The notes below the pieces were generated by a model. That model was not told the DNA's origin. It did not search any database and saw only the letters and a program-made list of their open reading frames with translations. Of a stretch of DNA of 64,000 nucleotides, positions 27,323 through 36,319 are shown in pieces (positions within the stretch are counted from its first letter, which is position 1; every line of letters starts with the position of its first letter). The stretch comes from Zhongshania antarctica (GTDB lineage Bacteria > Pseudomonadota > Gammaproteobacteria > Pseudomonadales > Spongiibacteraceae), in assembly GCF_014202945.1 (NCBI RefSeq), contig NZ_JACHHW010000005.1, positions 310,001-374,000 on the forward strand. The letters run 5' to 3'. A program made the translations under genes and the position numbers.

Positions 27323-28068
27323 TGCTCTTGGCTCTCATTGCTTTTACGGCGCTTTAACAGCTCGCCCAAATTACTGTTACGAAAAATAAATATCAGCCCC
27401 AGCGCAAATGCCATGGCGAACCACTGCACCGCGTAGCCGGTGTGCTTGGCCGGCGTTACATTGACAACCATGCGCTCAATTTCCAGCGCGCCAATACTAT
27501 CCTCGGATAACCGCAGGGCAGTGGGCAATAGCACCGGAAATTCACCGCTAAGATCATCCAAATCCAACCACTGCTGCCGGCGAGGCCACAAATCAGTCAC
27601 CGGCTCTGCCCCTAAACTGAAGGCCTTCTCGGTATTGCGGTATAACTCACCGCTTATTTGTAACTGGCCACTGGGTATCTCGAGCTTGGGCAAGGTTTGT
27701 CGCGACGGGTCGCCCGCAATCCAACCCCGATTTACTAGCAGCTCTCGGCCATCAGTTAGAGTAAAAACCGCCATTATCTCATAACCGAATCGACCATGAG
27801 AAATCCGGTTGTCGAGCAGCCAATAACGCTCGGGATCAAACGCGCCAAGGGCGAATACTGGCAGGTAATTTTGGTAGTCAGCAACGCCGCTAATCGCAAC
27901 TGGCACGAGGTTTCGACGTTGCTCAAAATCGGCCAATAAGGCCGCTTTCTCGTCTGCACGGCGCAACTGCCAAAAGCCCAAACTGAGCAGGATCGGCAAA
28001 ATCAGCAAAATCGCCAGCACTGACTTCCAGTCAAACTGCCATTGGAATCTGCTGGGCGAGGGCCGCAT
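27319..28068 (-). CDS. SURF1-family oxidase assembly protein
   Basis: A 249-residue SURF1 protein with two membrane segments, near the N-terminus (about 15-32) and C-terminus (about 212-230), and a periplasmic domain between. Diagnostic patterns are LGFWQLRRADEKAALL, the RYWLLDNRISHGRFGYEI stretch, LLVNRGWIAGD and HTGYAVQWFAMA. SURF1 supports insertion of heme A into subunit I of aa3 oxidases. It is the first gene of the minus-strand assembly operon SURF1-CxxxC protein-ctaA-cyoE-sco. Confidence 0.93.
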   Translation of the reverse strand: MRPSPSRFQWQFDWKSVLAILLILPILLSLGFWQLRRADEKAALLADFEQRRNLVPVAISGVADYQNYLPVFALGAFDPERYWLLDNRISHGRFGYEIMAVFTLTDGRELLVNRGWIAGDPSRQTLPKLEIPSGQLQISGELYRNTEKAFSLGAEPVTDLWPRRQQWLDLDDLSGEFPVLLPTALRLSEDSIGALEIERMVVNVTPAKHTGYAVQWFAMAFALGLIFIFRNSNLGELLKRRKSNESQEQ

Positions 28069-28121
28069 TTTTCAAATCCTATTGTGTATACTGCGACGAA
28101 CTAATGTGGAGACTCGCCAGC

Positions 28122-28373
28122 ATGTGGTTAAAAGTAGTCATTGTCGTATTGTTCATAGGGCTAGTGATTAGCCTGTTTAGCGGTTTGTTTTTTCTCATTC
28201 AAGATCAGGGAAAGACCATGCGTACTTGGCAGTCGCTGAGTGTGCGCTTGGTGATCGCGGTATTACTAATGTCGTTTATTGTTTACGGCTTTTACACTGG
28301 TCAGCTGGGCTCAAAAGCCCCATGGGATCAGCGCCATGGACAAGATGCTCCACGCATCCAGCAAACACCTTAA
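28122..28373 (+). CDS. DUF2909 twin-transmembrane protein
   Basis: An 83-residue protein with two hydrophobic segments (about 4-24 and 44-62) separated by a short loop with QDQGKTMRTWQSLSVR. This is the small twin-TM family found next to cytochrome oxidase genes in Pseudomonas and relatives. Its exact role is not known; help in oxidase assembly is assumed from context. The ATG at 28122 has GGAGA nine bases upstream; an ATG at 28104 in frame lacks one. It points opposite to its neighbours SURF1 and ctaE. Confidence 0.8.
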   Translation: MWLKVVIVVLFIGLVISLFSGLFFLIQDQGKTMRTWQSLSVRLVIAVLLMSFIVYGFYTGQLGSKAPWDQRHGQDAPRIQQTP

Positions 28374-28390
28374 AGCTCCATAAACGACTT

Positions 28391-28433
28391 GGCCGTTAAG
28401 GCCTATTTGCTATGCAAATAAACCTTAACGGCC
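28391..28433. terminator. long two-part hairpin between DUF2909 and ctaE
   Basis: An 11-base outer stem (GGCCGTTAAGG at 28391-28401 with 28423-28433) and a seven-base inner stem (TATTTGC/GCAAATA, 28404-28410 with 28414-28420) separated by a two-by-two internal loop. It lies between the convergent DUF2909 and ctaE stops and probably ends transcription or protects 3' ends. No T tract follows on either strand. Confidence 0.5.
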
Positions 28434-28462
28434 AATGTTACCGTCTCGTCAGCAGCGCGTGC

Positions 28463-29446
28463 TTAGATAATGTAAACAAACAAGAACAGGAAGACCCAAA
28501 CCACGTCAACAAAGTGCCAGTACCAAGACGAGGCTTCAAAGCCAAACTGGTCATTTGCACTAAAGTGGCCTTTACCCGCTGAACGCAACCACTGCACCAA
28601 CAACATGAAAGTACCCATTGCCACGTGGAAGCCGTGGAAACCGGTCAACATGAAGAAGGTCGTACCGTAAACACCGCTGTTCAGGTGAATACCGTATTCA
28701 AAAAGCGCTTCGTGGTATTCCATGTACTGCAGGTACAAGAAGGTAAAACCCATAGCAACGGTAATGAACAGCCACAAGTTGAACTTCTTGCGATCATTCT
28801 GCTTCATCGCCACGTGGGCAATGTGACAGGTAAAGCTCGAAGCTAACAGAATGATGGTGTTATACAGCGGCAACCAGTGGGCTATATTGGCAAAGCCGGG
28901 GAAGGACAAGTGCTTTTCGGCACCCGTAAATTCACCGTTATTGGCCAAATGACCTGCAGCCGCCTGGGCCTGAACACCGCCAATCGCGTCTTGCGGCGTG
29001 GTGAGCAGCGGCCAGTTGTATTCAAAGCCGGGCCACAGCAAACCGTTCATCGCACCCGCCTCACCCTGTCCTGCTAACCATGGACCGGACAAGTTACGGA
29101 TATAGAACAGTGCACCAAAAAAGGCAGCAAAGAACATCACTTCCGAGAAGATAAACCACTGCATACCCAGCACGTAAGAGTGCTTGAGCTGCGCGCTGTT
29201 CATACCTGCACGGTTTTCCTTAATGGTGATACTAAACCACTGGAACAACGTCGCGGCGAGCCACACTAAACCAGCAACTAAGATAAAGCCGGAATTCGTT
29301 TCTTCGCCAGGGCGGTAGCTGTTGTCGTTGATAAAGCTGGCCGCACCGTAAACGGTGGCGGTCATGCCTATCGTCGCACTTACAGCAAGCTTACTACTGT
29401 CGGGTACGTAGTATGTTTCGTACCCGGTTTTGCTTTGACCTGCCAT
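28463..29446 (-). CDS. ctaE: cytochrome c oxidase subunit III
   Basis: A 327-residue polytopic membrane subunit of the aa3 oxidase. Seven hydrophobic segments are seen; typical stretches are MQWFIFSEVMFFAAFFGALFY, TGFHGFHVAMGTFMLLVQW and a C-terminal SSWYWHFVDVVWVFLF with the conserved histidine and aspartate. It is longer than the usual 260-290 residues owing to an insertion after the third segment (about 140-185, PLLTTPQDAIGGVQAQAAAG). It is the last structural gene of the ctaC-ctaD-ctaG-ctaE order. Confidence 0.95.
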   Translation of the reverse strand: MAGQSKTGYETYYVPDSSKLAVSATIGMTATVYGAASFINDNSYRPGEETNSGFILVAGLVWLAATLFQWFSITIKENRAGMNSAQLKHSYVLGMQWFIFSEVMFFAAFFGALFYIRNLSGPWLAGQGEAGAMNGLLWPGFEYNWPLLTTPQDAIGGVQAQAAAGHLANNGEFTGAEKHLSFPGFANIAHWLPLYNTIILLASSFTCHIAHVAMKQNDRKKFNLWLFITVAMGFTFLYLQYMEYHEALFEYGIHLNSGVYGTTFFMLTGFHGFHVAMGTFMLLVQWLRSAGKGHFSANDQFGFEASSWYWHFVDVVWVFLFLFVYII

Positions 29447-29487
29447 TGTTAAGTCTCCATTTTCTCGTTAGAGAAAAACTCTCTTAC

Positions 29488-30057
29488 TTATTGAGATGCC
29501 GCCGCAACAGAATCCTGTTTTGCCGCCATCTCGGTTACATCAAATATCGTGTAAGACAAGGTAATCACGTGGATATCTTTTGGTAAATCGCGATCAACAA
29601 TAAACTGCAACGCCAAATCAGCGTTGGCTCCTGCTGCCAGCGGCTGCTGGTTAAAGCAAAAGCACTCGGTTTTATGAAAATACTCAGCGGCGCGGGACGG
29701 AACAAGGCTGGGAATTGCCTGTGACACCATATAACGATCCTGCGTGTTCTTTGCATAATACGTTACCGTCGCGGATTCACCAGGGTGAACCACGACTTGA
29801 CTGGTGTTTGGCGAAAACTCCCAAGGCATTGCTTCATTGTTTTGCGCAACAAACTGCACCTTAACGGTACGGCTTGTATCAACCTGACTATCTACAACCG
29901 TGTATTGCCGGCCGGTTTTACCGTTGATGCCCAACACTTCACAAAGTGCATTGTAAAGCGGGGGCATCACCCACATGGCAAAGGCAAACATCACCACCAC
30001 TAAGCCCAACAGCTTAAAGCTGAGTTTAGCTATGTTTTTGTCCGTCGCTTGCGCCAT
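29488..30057 (-). CDS. ctaG: cytochrome c oxidase assembly protein CtaG/Cox11
   Basis: A 189-residue copper chaperone that delivers Cu to the CuB site of subunit I. One N-terminal transmembrane segment (about 15-35) anchors a periplasmic immunoglobulin-like domain. The copper motif is ECFCFNQQPL at about 131-140 and the upstream KVQFVAQNNEAMPWEF is typical. It lies between ctaD (15 bases) and ctaE (41 bases) in the same direction. A seven-base hairpin (TTTTCTC/GAGAAAA, 29460-29477) sits in the gap before ctaE and might tune relative expression. Confidence 0.93.
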   Translation of the reverse strand: MAQATDKNIAKLSFKLLGLVVVMFAFAMWVMPPLYNALCEVLGINGKTGRQYTVVDSQVDTSRTVKVQFVAQNNEAMPWEFSPNTSQVVVHPGESATVTYYAKNTQDRYMVSQAIPSLVPSRAAEYFHKTECFCFNQQPLAAGANADLALQFIVDRDLPKDIHVITLSYTIFDVTEMAAKQDSVAAASQ

Positions 30058-30072
30058 GTTACACGAGCCTCT

Positions 30073-31632
30073 TTATTTTACTTCTGGCGGTGTAGTGAAG
30101 GTGTGGTATGGCGCAGGTGAAGGCACTGTCCATTCCAACGTTGTACCACCTTCCCAAACTTTCGCATCCGTTACTGGCTTGCCGTGAGTAATTGTTCTAA
30201 CAATATTGAACAAGAACAGCAGCTGGCTAGCACCGTAGATAAACGCACCGATGGACGACATCATATTGAAGTCGGCAAACATCAGGTTGTAATCGGGGAT
30301 ACGACGCGGCATACCGGCCAGACCCACAAAGTGCTGCGGGAAGAAAGTCAGGTTAAAGCCGATAAACGAGATCCAGAAATGGGTTTTACCCATGGTCTCG
30401 TTGTACATTTTGCCAGTCCACTTAGGAATCCAGTAGTACACAGCGGAAGACAGCGCGAAGATCGCACCTGCAACCATGGTGTAGTGGAAGTGGGCAACAA
30501 CAAAGTAGCTATCGTGGTACTGGAAGTCAGCAGGCGCAATTGCCAACATCAGACCAGAGAAACCACCAACGGTGAACAAGAACACTTTAGCAATCGCGAA
30601 CAACATGGGCGTTTCAAGAGTGATCGAACCCTTGAACATAGTCGTAACCCAGTTGAATACTTTTGCAGCCGTTGGTACCGCAATCAGCATCGTGGCGTAC
30701 ATAAAGAACAGTTCGCCAGCAATCGGCATACCAACCGTATACATATGGTGAGCCCATACGATGAACGACAGGAAGGCGATTGACGATGTTGCGTAAACCA
30801 TGGAGTCATAACCGAACAGCGGCTTGCGCGAGAAGGTCGGAATAACTTCAGATACCACACCAAAAGCAGGCAGAATGATGATGTAAACTTCAGGATGACC
30901 AAAGAACCAGAACACGTGCTGGAACAATACTGGGTCGCCACCACCAGCGGCCGAGAAGAAGCTGGTGCCAAAGTGAATATCCATCAACATCATGGTGACT
31001 GCGCCAGCCAGAACCGGCATAACCGCGACGAGAAGGAAAGCAGTAATCAACCACGTCCATACAAACATTGGCATCTTCATGTAAGTCATGCCAGGCGCGC
31101 GCATGTTTACAATAGTAGCAATAATGTTAATGGAACCCATGATCGACGATATACCCATGGCGTGAACCGCAAATATAAAGAAGGTCACACTTGGTGGCGC
31201 ATAGGTCGTCGACAGTGGCGCGTAGAACGTCCAACCGAAGTTAGGACCACCGCCATCCATCAGCAGGGTGGATGCCAGCAGTAGGAACGTAGGCGGCAGA
31301 ATCCAGAAGCTCCAGTTGTTCATGCGTGGCAGTGCCATATCTGGCGCGCCAATCATCAACGGAATCATCCAGTTAGCCAAGCCGACGAAGGCCGGCATAA
31401 TGGCGCCGAAGACCATGACAAGACCGTGCATGGTCGTCATCTGGTTAAAAAATTCTGGCTGCACAATTTGCAGGCCAGGCTGGAACAATTCAGCGCGAAT
31501 AATCATGGCGAACGAGCCGCCAAGCAGGAACATCGCAAAGCTGAACCACAAGTACATCGTACCGATGTCTTTGTGGTTGGTGGTAAATAACCACCGAGTT
31601 AAACCTTTAGCAGGTCCGTGATGAGCACCCAT
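30073..31632 (-). CDS. ctaD: cytochrome c oxidase subunit I
   Basis: A 519-residue heme-copper oxidase core subunit, about 12 hydrophobic segments. The CuB/cross-linked site is WFFGHPEVYIIILPAFG (His and Tyr), followed by AHHMYTVG, and the heme ligands lie in YFVVAHFHYTMVAGA. The sequence carries the YSS-like and Lys-channel features of A-family oxidases, so it should be a proton-pumping aa3 enzyme. Downstream come ctaG and ctaE. It reduces oxygen with electrons from cytochrome c via subunit II. Confidence 0.97.
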   Translation of the reverse strand: MGAHHGPAKGLTRWLFTTNHKDIGTMYLWFSFAMFLLGGSFAMIIRAELFQPGLQIVQPEFFNQMTTMHGLVMVFGAIMPAFVGLANWMIPLMIGAPDMALPRMNNWSFWILPPTFLLLASTLLMDGGGPNFGWTFYAPLSTTYAPPSVTFFIFAVHAMGISSIMGSINIIATIVNMRAPGMTYMKMPMFVWTWLITAFLLVAVMPVLAGAVTMMLMDIHFGTSFFSAAGGGDPVLFQHVFWFFGHPEVYIIILPAFGVVSEVIPTFSRKPLFGYDSMVYATSSIAFLSFIVWAHHMYTVGMPIAGELFFMYATMLIAVPTAAKVFNWVTTMFKGSITLETPMLFAIAKVFLFTVGGFSGLMLAIAPADFQYHDSYFVVAHFHYTMVAGAIFALSSAVYYWIPKWTGKMYNETMGKTHFWISFIGFNLTFFPQHFVGLAGMPRRIPDYNLMFADFNMMSSIGAFIYGASQLLFLFNIVRTITHGKPVTDAKVWEGGTTLEWTVPSPAPYHTFTTPPEVK

Positions 31633-31643
31633 GGTGTATCCCC

Positions 31644-32801
31644 CTACTGACCTTTCTTGAATTTGTAAATATCAACTGGCTGCAACATGTCGCCCATGTT
31701 GTTGCCAAACGAGTTGCGCTGGTAAGTGATAACCGCAGCAAGATCAACTTCGTTAAGCTGACTACCAAACGCCGGCATTGCAGTGCCAGGCACACCGTGA
31801 ACAACAACTTCCATATGGTCTTTCATCGGACCTGTTGCTATTGGGCTACCTGCAATTGCTTTACCTACGCCACCTTCGCCATTGGCGCCGTGACACGCTG
31901 CGCAACCGCTGGTGTAAACATTCTTACCGCGCGCAACTAACTCATCCAAACTGAAGTCTTTTGCCATCAGCTCTTTGATTTCAGCAGCGGCAGCTTGCTT
32001 TTCAGCCAACCAAGCATTGTATTCAGGCTCTTCAACGACGTTTACCACGATCGGCATAAAGCCGTGGTTACGGCCGCATAGCTCGGCACACTGGCCACGG
32101 TAAACACCGGTTTCAGTGGCTTTAGTCCAAGCTTCATTGATAAAACCAGGAATCGCATCGCGCTTAACAGCCAAAGCAGGTACCCACCAAGCGTGCAGAA
32201 CGTCGTTCGCGGTAACCAAAAAACGTACTTTTTTGTTGACCGGGATAACAACTGCTTCATCGACTTCTAACAAATAGTTAGAACCCTTTTCTTCAGTGTT
32301 AGCAATTTCCGCAGCATCAGTGGTCAGATTTGAGAAAAAGCTGACATTGTCGCCATTGGGGTTGATGTATTCGTATTTCCACTTCCACTGATAGCCAGTG
32401 ATCAGAATATCGAGCTCAGAATCATCAGTGTCGTAGATCTCAATCAAGGTCTTAGTAGCAGGAACCACCATAACCAACAGGATCAAAAACGGTACGATAG
32501 TCCAAACGATTTCCACTTTGGTGTTTTCGTGGAAGGTCGCTGGCTCGGGGTGACGGTCTTTGCGGTAAGCAAATACCGAATAAAACATCACGCCAAAGAC
32601 CAGAATACCCGTCACGACGCAGACGTAGAAAACCCACATGTGCAAATCGTAAATTTGATGACCAACCTCGGTGATACCAGGGGTCATATTAGTTTGCCAA
32701 CGCGCGCCCTCTTCGGCCCATGCGCCGGTACTAAAAAGGCTTAGCAGCATTAGCACAGGACTAAGCGCCAGCTTTAAAAGCCGTCTCGCTTGTAAATACA
32801 T
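31644..32801 (-). CDS. ctaC: cytochrome c oxidase subunit II with fused cytochrome c domain
   Basis: A 385-residue caa3-type subunit II. It has a signal peptide (about 1-29), two membrane helices, a CuA cupredoxin domain with CAELCGRNHGFM, the aromatic electron entry YQWKWKYEY, and a C-terminal cytochrome c domain with CAACH and a methionine region TAMPAFG. The heme domain receives electrons from c-type cytochromes. The ATG at 32801 has GGAGA nine bases upstream; an open frame to 32942 and an ATG at 32816 are less convincing. It is the first gene of the structural operon. Confidence 0.95.
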   Translation of the reverse strand: MYLQARRLLKLALSPVLMLLSLFSTGAWAEEGARWQTNMTPGITEVGHQIYDLHMWVFYVCVVTGILVFGVMFYSVFAYRKDRHPEPATFHENTKVEIVWTIVPFLILLVMVVPATKTLIEIYDTDDSELDILITGYQWKWKYEYINPNGDNVSFFSNLTTDAAEIANTEEKGSNYLLEVDEAVVIPVNKKVRFLVTANDVLHAWWVPALAVKRDAIPGFINEAWTKATETGVYRGQCAELCGRNHGFMPIVVNVVEEPEYNAWLAEKQAAAAEIKELMAKDFSLDELVARGKNVYTSGCAACHGANGEGGVGKAIAGSPIATGPMKDHMEVVVHGVPGTAMPAFGSQLNEVDLAAVITYQRNSFGNNMGDMLQPVDIYKFKKGQ

Positions 32802-33327
32802 CTCCCGTGTCTCCATGTATAGTTGAATAAAGACCCCGCCGCTAAATCTGCAGACGCAGCACACAAAATATATCCCGCTCTGGAACGCAATCGTTAAATT
32901 GGACTCTGAAACAGGCATAGATAAATACCACTGCCCGACCAATAAAGGTCGAATTTTGGCATTTATCTATTAAATTGTGCAGCGCAAACCCGCCTAGACC
33001 GCTTTGGGTGCGACAAAACGCCGCAATTATAAACCCGATGAATACACCAGCGCTACTGCGTTAACCAGTAAAGCCTGATAGTCGGAGTCCTAGTAAGCAG
33101 TATTTTTTCGGTATATTACTAACTAAAGTACCCTAAGCCGCTAAAAACCACTAGATATAGACAAAAATCTTATTAGCGCCAATTGCAATCTAGTGGCGCG
33201 CGGGCGCTATTTTAGTGCAAATTTCAGCAACATTGGCACCAGAAGCAATGTAGATTAGATTGAGTACCCCGACGCAGGCTACAATCAAGCGCCGAGCCCC
33301 ACGTCGCGCCGCCGCTAAAGAAGCCCA
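32802..33327. other. gene-free region between ctaC and the MATE pump gene
   Basis: A 526-base stretch between two divergent genes. I see no open frame with protein-like content, no tRNA and no strong hairpin. It must hold the promoter of the oxidase operon and that of the MATE gene. AT-rich tracts near 33080-33180 (including TATATTACTAACTAAAG) could be promoter elements, but no pair with good spacing stands out. Confidence 0.5.
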
Positions 33328-34656
33328 ATGCCACATACCACCTCAGCTGAACACCAAGCGGGTATCGCCACACGGGTGTGGGCACTGGCTTGGCCCATGA
33401 TTTTGGCCAATCTGTCAGTGCCATTGTTAGGTCTCGTCGACACCGCTATTCTCGGCCACCTCAGCGACAGCCGCTATTTAAGCGCCGTCGCCATTAGCAC
33501 TAGCTTGCTAGCCTTTCTGTACTGGGGCTTTGGATTTTTACGCATGGGCACCACGGGCGCCAGTGCCCAGCTCCTGAACAAACCCAAAGACGCCAATGCG
33601 CTACTGCTCAAAGCCGCCGCACTAAGCCTGGTTATCGCATTTCTTATTTGGATTGTCGGGCTAGCCCTCAGTAATATTGGGCTTCAGTTAATGAACACGC
33701 CCGATTCACTGCTAGATTTAGCCCGCAGTTATTTACACATCCGCCTATTTAGCGCCCCAGCAGTACTATGCACCTATGTCATAGTTGGCTGGCTCATTGG
33801 CCGCCAACAAACTCGCTGGCCGCTCATTATTGCGGTCACAACCAATGGCGTGAACATTGGCTTAGATTGGCTGTTTATTATTGGCTTGGACATGAGTAGC
33901 GACGGCGCGGCCCTCGCCAGCGCCATCGCCGAATACTGCGGGCTAATCATCGGCCTTTGGGCCGTGCGGGACGCCATAATCGCCAGCCTGCACCAGGGTC
34001 TGCGCTATAGCTGGCAATACGGACCCGCACTTAAACAGCTACTCAATAGCAACATCCATCTTTTTGTTCGCACCGCAGCGCTGCTATTTAGCTTTTCGTT
34101 TTTTACCGCGCAAGGGGCTACTTTTGGCGAGGCAACACTCGCCGCGAACGCCATATTGCTGCAACTAATGCTGGTTAGCGCCTATGGCATGGACGGCTTC
34201 GCTCACGCCGCCGAAGCCCTTATAGGCGACGCATTCGCCCAAGGTAAGCGCGATGAATTAACGCGAATCTGCTTATGCTGCGCGCGCTACTGCGTCGCTA
34301 CCGCCGTCGTCGCGAGCGTGTTGTTGTGGTTAGGGGAGGGCCAGGTACTGGGCTTAATGACGGATATTGATGCGGTTCGCCTCGTGGCCAGCGCCCATTA
34401 CAACTGGCTGATCTTGCTCCCCATATTGTGTGCGCCCAGCTACTTATTAGATGGGGTATTTATTGGTGCCCTAAAAACCCAAGCCATGCAATGGTCTATG
34501 TTAGCCAGTGTCGTGCTAATTTATTTGCCGGTGTGGTTATTAACGAAGGAGTTAGGTAATCACGGGCTGTGGCTGAGTTTTTGTGCATTTAACCTTGCTC
34601 GGAGCCTAAGCCTCTGCCTCGTATTTAAATCCTCAATATTAAAACCGCTATCTTAA
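33328..34656 (+). CDS. dinF: MATE-family efflux transporter (DinF type)
   Basis: A 442-residue integral membrane antiporter with about 12 hydrophobic segments. The DinF/NorM pattern is visible in the first helices (AWPMILANLSVPLLGLVDTAILGHLSD) and in GFGFLRMGTTGASAQ. It would export cationic drugs or toxic metabolites using sodium or proton gradients; the substrate is not predictable. No LexA box is seen upstream, so the SOS link of E. coli dinF is not supported here. It converges with a DinB-like gene. Confidence 0.87.
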   Translation: MPHTTSAEHQAGIATRVWALAWPMILANLSVPLLGLVDTAILGHLSDSRYLSAVAISTSLLAFLYWGFGFLRMGTTGASAQLLNKPKDANALLLKAAALSLVIAFLIWIVGLALSNIGLQLMNTPDSLLDLARSYLHIRLFSAPAVLCTYVIVGWLIGRQQTRWPLIIAVTTNGVNIGLDWLFIIGLDMSSDGAALASAIAEYCGLIIGLWAVRDAIIASLHQGLRYSWQYGPALKQLLNSNIHLFVRTAALLFSFSFFTAQGATFGEATLAANAILLQLMLVSAYGMDGFAHAAEALIGDAFAQGKRDELTRICLCCARYCVATAVVASVLLWLGEGQVLGLMTDIDAVRLVASAHYNWLILLPILCAPSYLLDGVFIGALKTQAMQWSMLASVVLIYLPVWLLTKELGNHGLWLSFCAFNLARSLSLCLVFKSSILKPLS

Positions 34657-34666
34657 ATTCGATAAG

Positions 34667-35221
34667 CTAGGGCAAGGGCTCAGGCGCCAGCTCATCGATC
34701 CACAGCAGCAAATCAGTAACCCCCACATCCACGCCTTGCTGACTCAGCAGGGTGGTCAACTGGCCGCGATGGTGGGTTTGATGGTTAAAGAAGTGCTGTA
34801 GAACCAAGCCAAAGGGTTTGCAAAAATCAGCGTCTTTGCTGTTTTTATAGGTGAACGGGCGATCTAAATCTACCTCCTGCAAGGCCTCGGTCCAGTTGCA
34901 AACCGTTATATCTAGACTTTTGCGGGCGGGCAGGAAAGTATCCAAATCTGAGTAGATCATTTGATTTATTGCCGTGGGCTTCGCTATTGCAGCCACGCTA
35001 TCTAAACTCGCCGCCCCTGTAAATGGCCCCACCGCAAACCGTTTCAACCACATCACATCGGCCACATAGAGATGGTTGAGGGTGCCCAATATCGACTGAA
35101 AAAACGCACCCATATTACTGCGCAGCTGGCTATCTTCAAGCTTGCTCGCAGCGGCAAACAGGCGCTGGTTCATATCGCGGTTATACCGGCCCATTAATGC
35201 AAACTGTTGCTGACGACTCAT
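34667..35221 (-). CDS. DinB-family putative metal-dependent protein
   Basis: A 184-residue four-helix-bundle protein of the DinB/YfiT-like superfamily. The metal-binding histidines are expected in TLNHLYVADVMWL (about 49) and in FFNHQTHHRGQLTTLL (about 143-147). The family includes thiol-dependent transferases and hydrolases, mostly uncharacterised. GGAGA eight bases before the ATG at 35221 decides the start; the frame is open to 35281. It lies alone between the MATE and LysR genes. It is not the DNA polymerase IV also called DinB. Confidence 0.82.
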   Translation of the reverse strand: MSRQQQFALMGRYNRDMNQRLFAAASKLEDSQLRSNMGAFFQSILGTLNHLYVADVMWLKRFAVGPFTGAASLDSVAAIAKPTAINQMIYSDLDTFLPARKSLDITVCNWTEALQEVDLDRPFTYKNSKDADFCKPFGLVLQHFFNHQTHHRGQLTTLLSQQGVDVGVTDLLLWIDELAPEPLP

Positions 35222-35306
35222 GACTGTTCTCTCCACCCATATAATCACATCGTTAAGACCGACCCAGAAGGATAAGGTCACACTTGTTAGGTATTAGTTT
35301 TCGGTA

Positions 35307-36203
35307 TTAACACACTAAATTTGCGACGGCCGCTTTTATAAAGGCTTCACAGCGAAGGGCTGTCGCGCCAGCCAAATCACGATTAGGCAATATTAAAAAC
35401 AAATCAGCATAGCGCTCGCCACCCTCGATCATCGGCAGCGGCTTAATTAAACCGCTCGCCAATTCCTCGCGCATCGCCACTGCCGGCAGCCAGGCAAAAC
35501 CGACGCCTCTGGCCACGGCACTAATCGAGGTCTCCATACGGCTCACCGTTAGTCTTTGCACGGCATCTAACCAACCTGAATCTCGCTGCCGACGCACACC
35601 GGAGTCCCGCACCACGATCTGACGAAAAGGTCGCAAATCGCGGTAGTCCAAGTCGCGGCCCAACTTGTGCAGCGGGTGGTCACGCTGGGCCACCGCCAAA
35701 AACTTCACCCGCAATAGGTGGTCGCCCAAAAACCCCGGCGGCACAATGCCGGTTATCGCCACATCGCAGCGCCGCTCGAGCAAGGCCTCTTCAGCACCAC
35801 TAAGTACCGATTCAATACACTCTATGCGGGTATCTGGGCAGTGCGCGCTGAGATCAGCAAGGCAATCCAACATAACCGTGGAAGGAAACAATGTGTCGCA
35901 AACAATGCGCAGCTGAGGCTCCCAGCCCGCAGCCACCGACTTGGCAGACTTTTCAAGGCGCAGAGCCTCGTCAATCAGTGACCGGCCTCGACGGTAGAGC
36001 ATTTGTCCCGCCTCAGTGAGCTCGGCTTTGCGACCGCGAATTTCAAATACCCGCACCCCCAGCTGCTCTTCCATTTTTTGAATGGTATAGGTCACCGCCG
36101 ACTGACTTTTATGCAATACCTCAGCAGCGCGGGCATAACTGCCTTCGTCCACCACGGCTAAAAAGCAGTGCCATTGCTCAAGACTGGTTCTAGGTCCGCT
36201 CAT
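35307..36203 (-). CDS. LysR-family transcriptional regulator
   Basis: A 298-residue regulator with an N-terminal winged helix (EQWHCFLAVVDEGSYARAAEVLHKSQSAVTYTIQKMEEQLGVRVF, about 9-53) and a C-terminal periplasmic-binding-type effector domain (about 95-290). The inducer is unknown. It is divergent from azoR, and a palindromic site with T-N11-A form lies directly beside its start. It probably controls azoR and the following pirin gene and itself. Confidence 0.88.
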   Translation of the reverse strand: MSGPRTSLEQWHCFLAVVDEGSYARAAEVLHKSQSAVTYTIQKMEEQLGVRVFEIRGRKAELTEAGQMLYRRGRSLIDEALRLEKSAKSVAAGWEPQLRIVCDTLFPSTVMLDCLADLSAHCPDTRIECIESVLSGAEEALLERRCDVAITGIVPPGFLGDHLLRVKFLAVAQRDHPLHKLGRDLDYRDLRPFRQIVVRDSGVRRQRDSGWLDAVQRLTVSRMETSISAVARGVGFAWLPAVAMREELASGLIKPLPMIEGGERYADLFLILPNRDLAGATALRCEAFIKAAVANLVC

Positions 36204-36205
36204 AT

Positions 36206-36220
36206 ATCAATAATCTTGAT
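36206..36220. promoter_or_regulatory. candidate LysR-type operator
   Basis: ATCAA-TAATC-TTGAT is a perfect five-base inverted repeat with the T-N11-A form of LysR operators. It lies two bases upstream of the LysR start codon and 100 bases upstream of azoR, a place suited to autoregulation and divergent control. Confidence 0.55.
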
Positions 36221-36319
36221 TGTTTATACCAATAAATTGCGCTTTTTAAACAACTTTATCAATAGTTTAATGAGCCCAACAGAAAGTAATTGTCCACGAT
36301 CAACAGGAGTTACCCCTTT

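Noticed and set aside
29460-29477. Seven-base hairpin between ctaG and ctaE.
   Set aside because: A/T-rich and short; could arise by chance and is inside one operon.
30184-30783. 199-codon open frame on the plus strand.
   Set aside because: It lies fully antisense to ctaD, has a composition rich in His/Gln/Arg as expected from a mirrored membrane gene, and shows no domain.
33328-34656. Possible SOS control of the MATE (DinF-type) gene by analogy with E. coli.
   Set aside because: No CTG-N10-CAG box is seen upstream and lexA is not adjacent.
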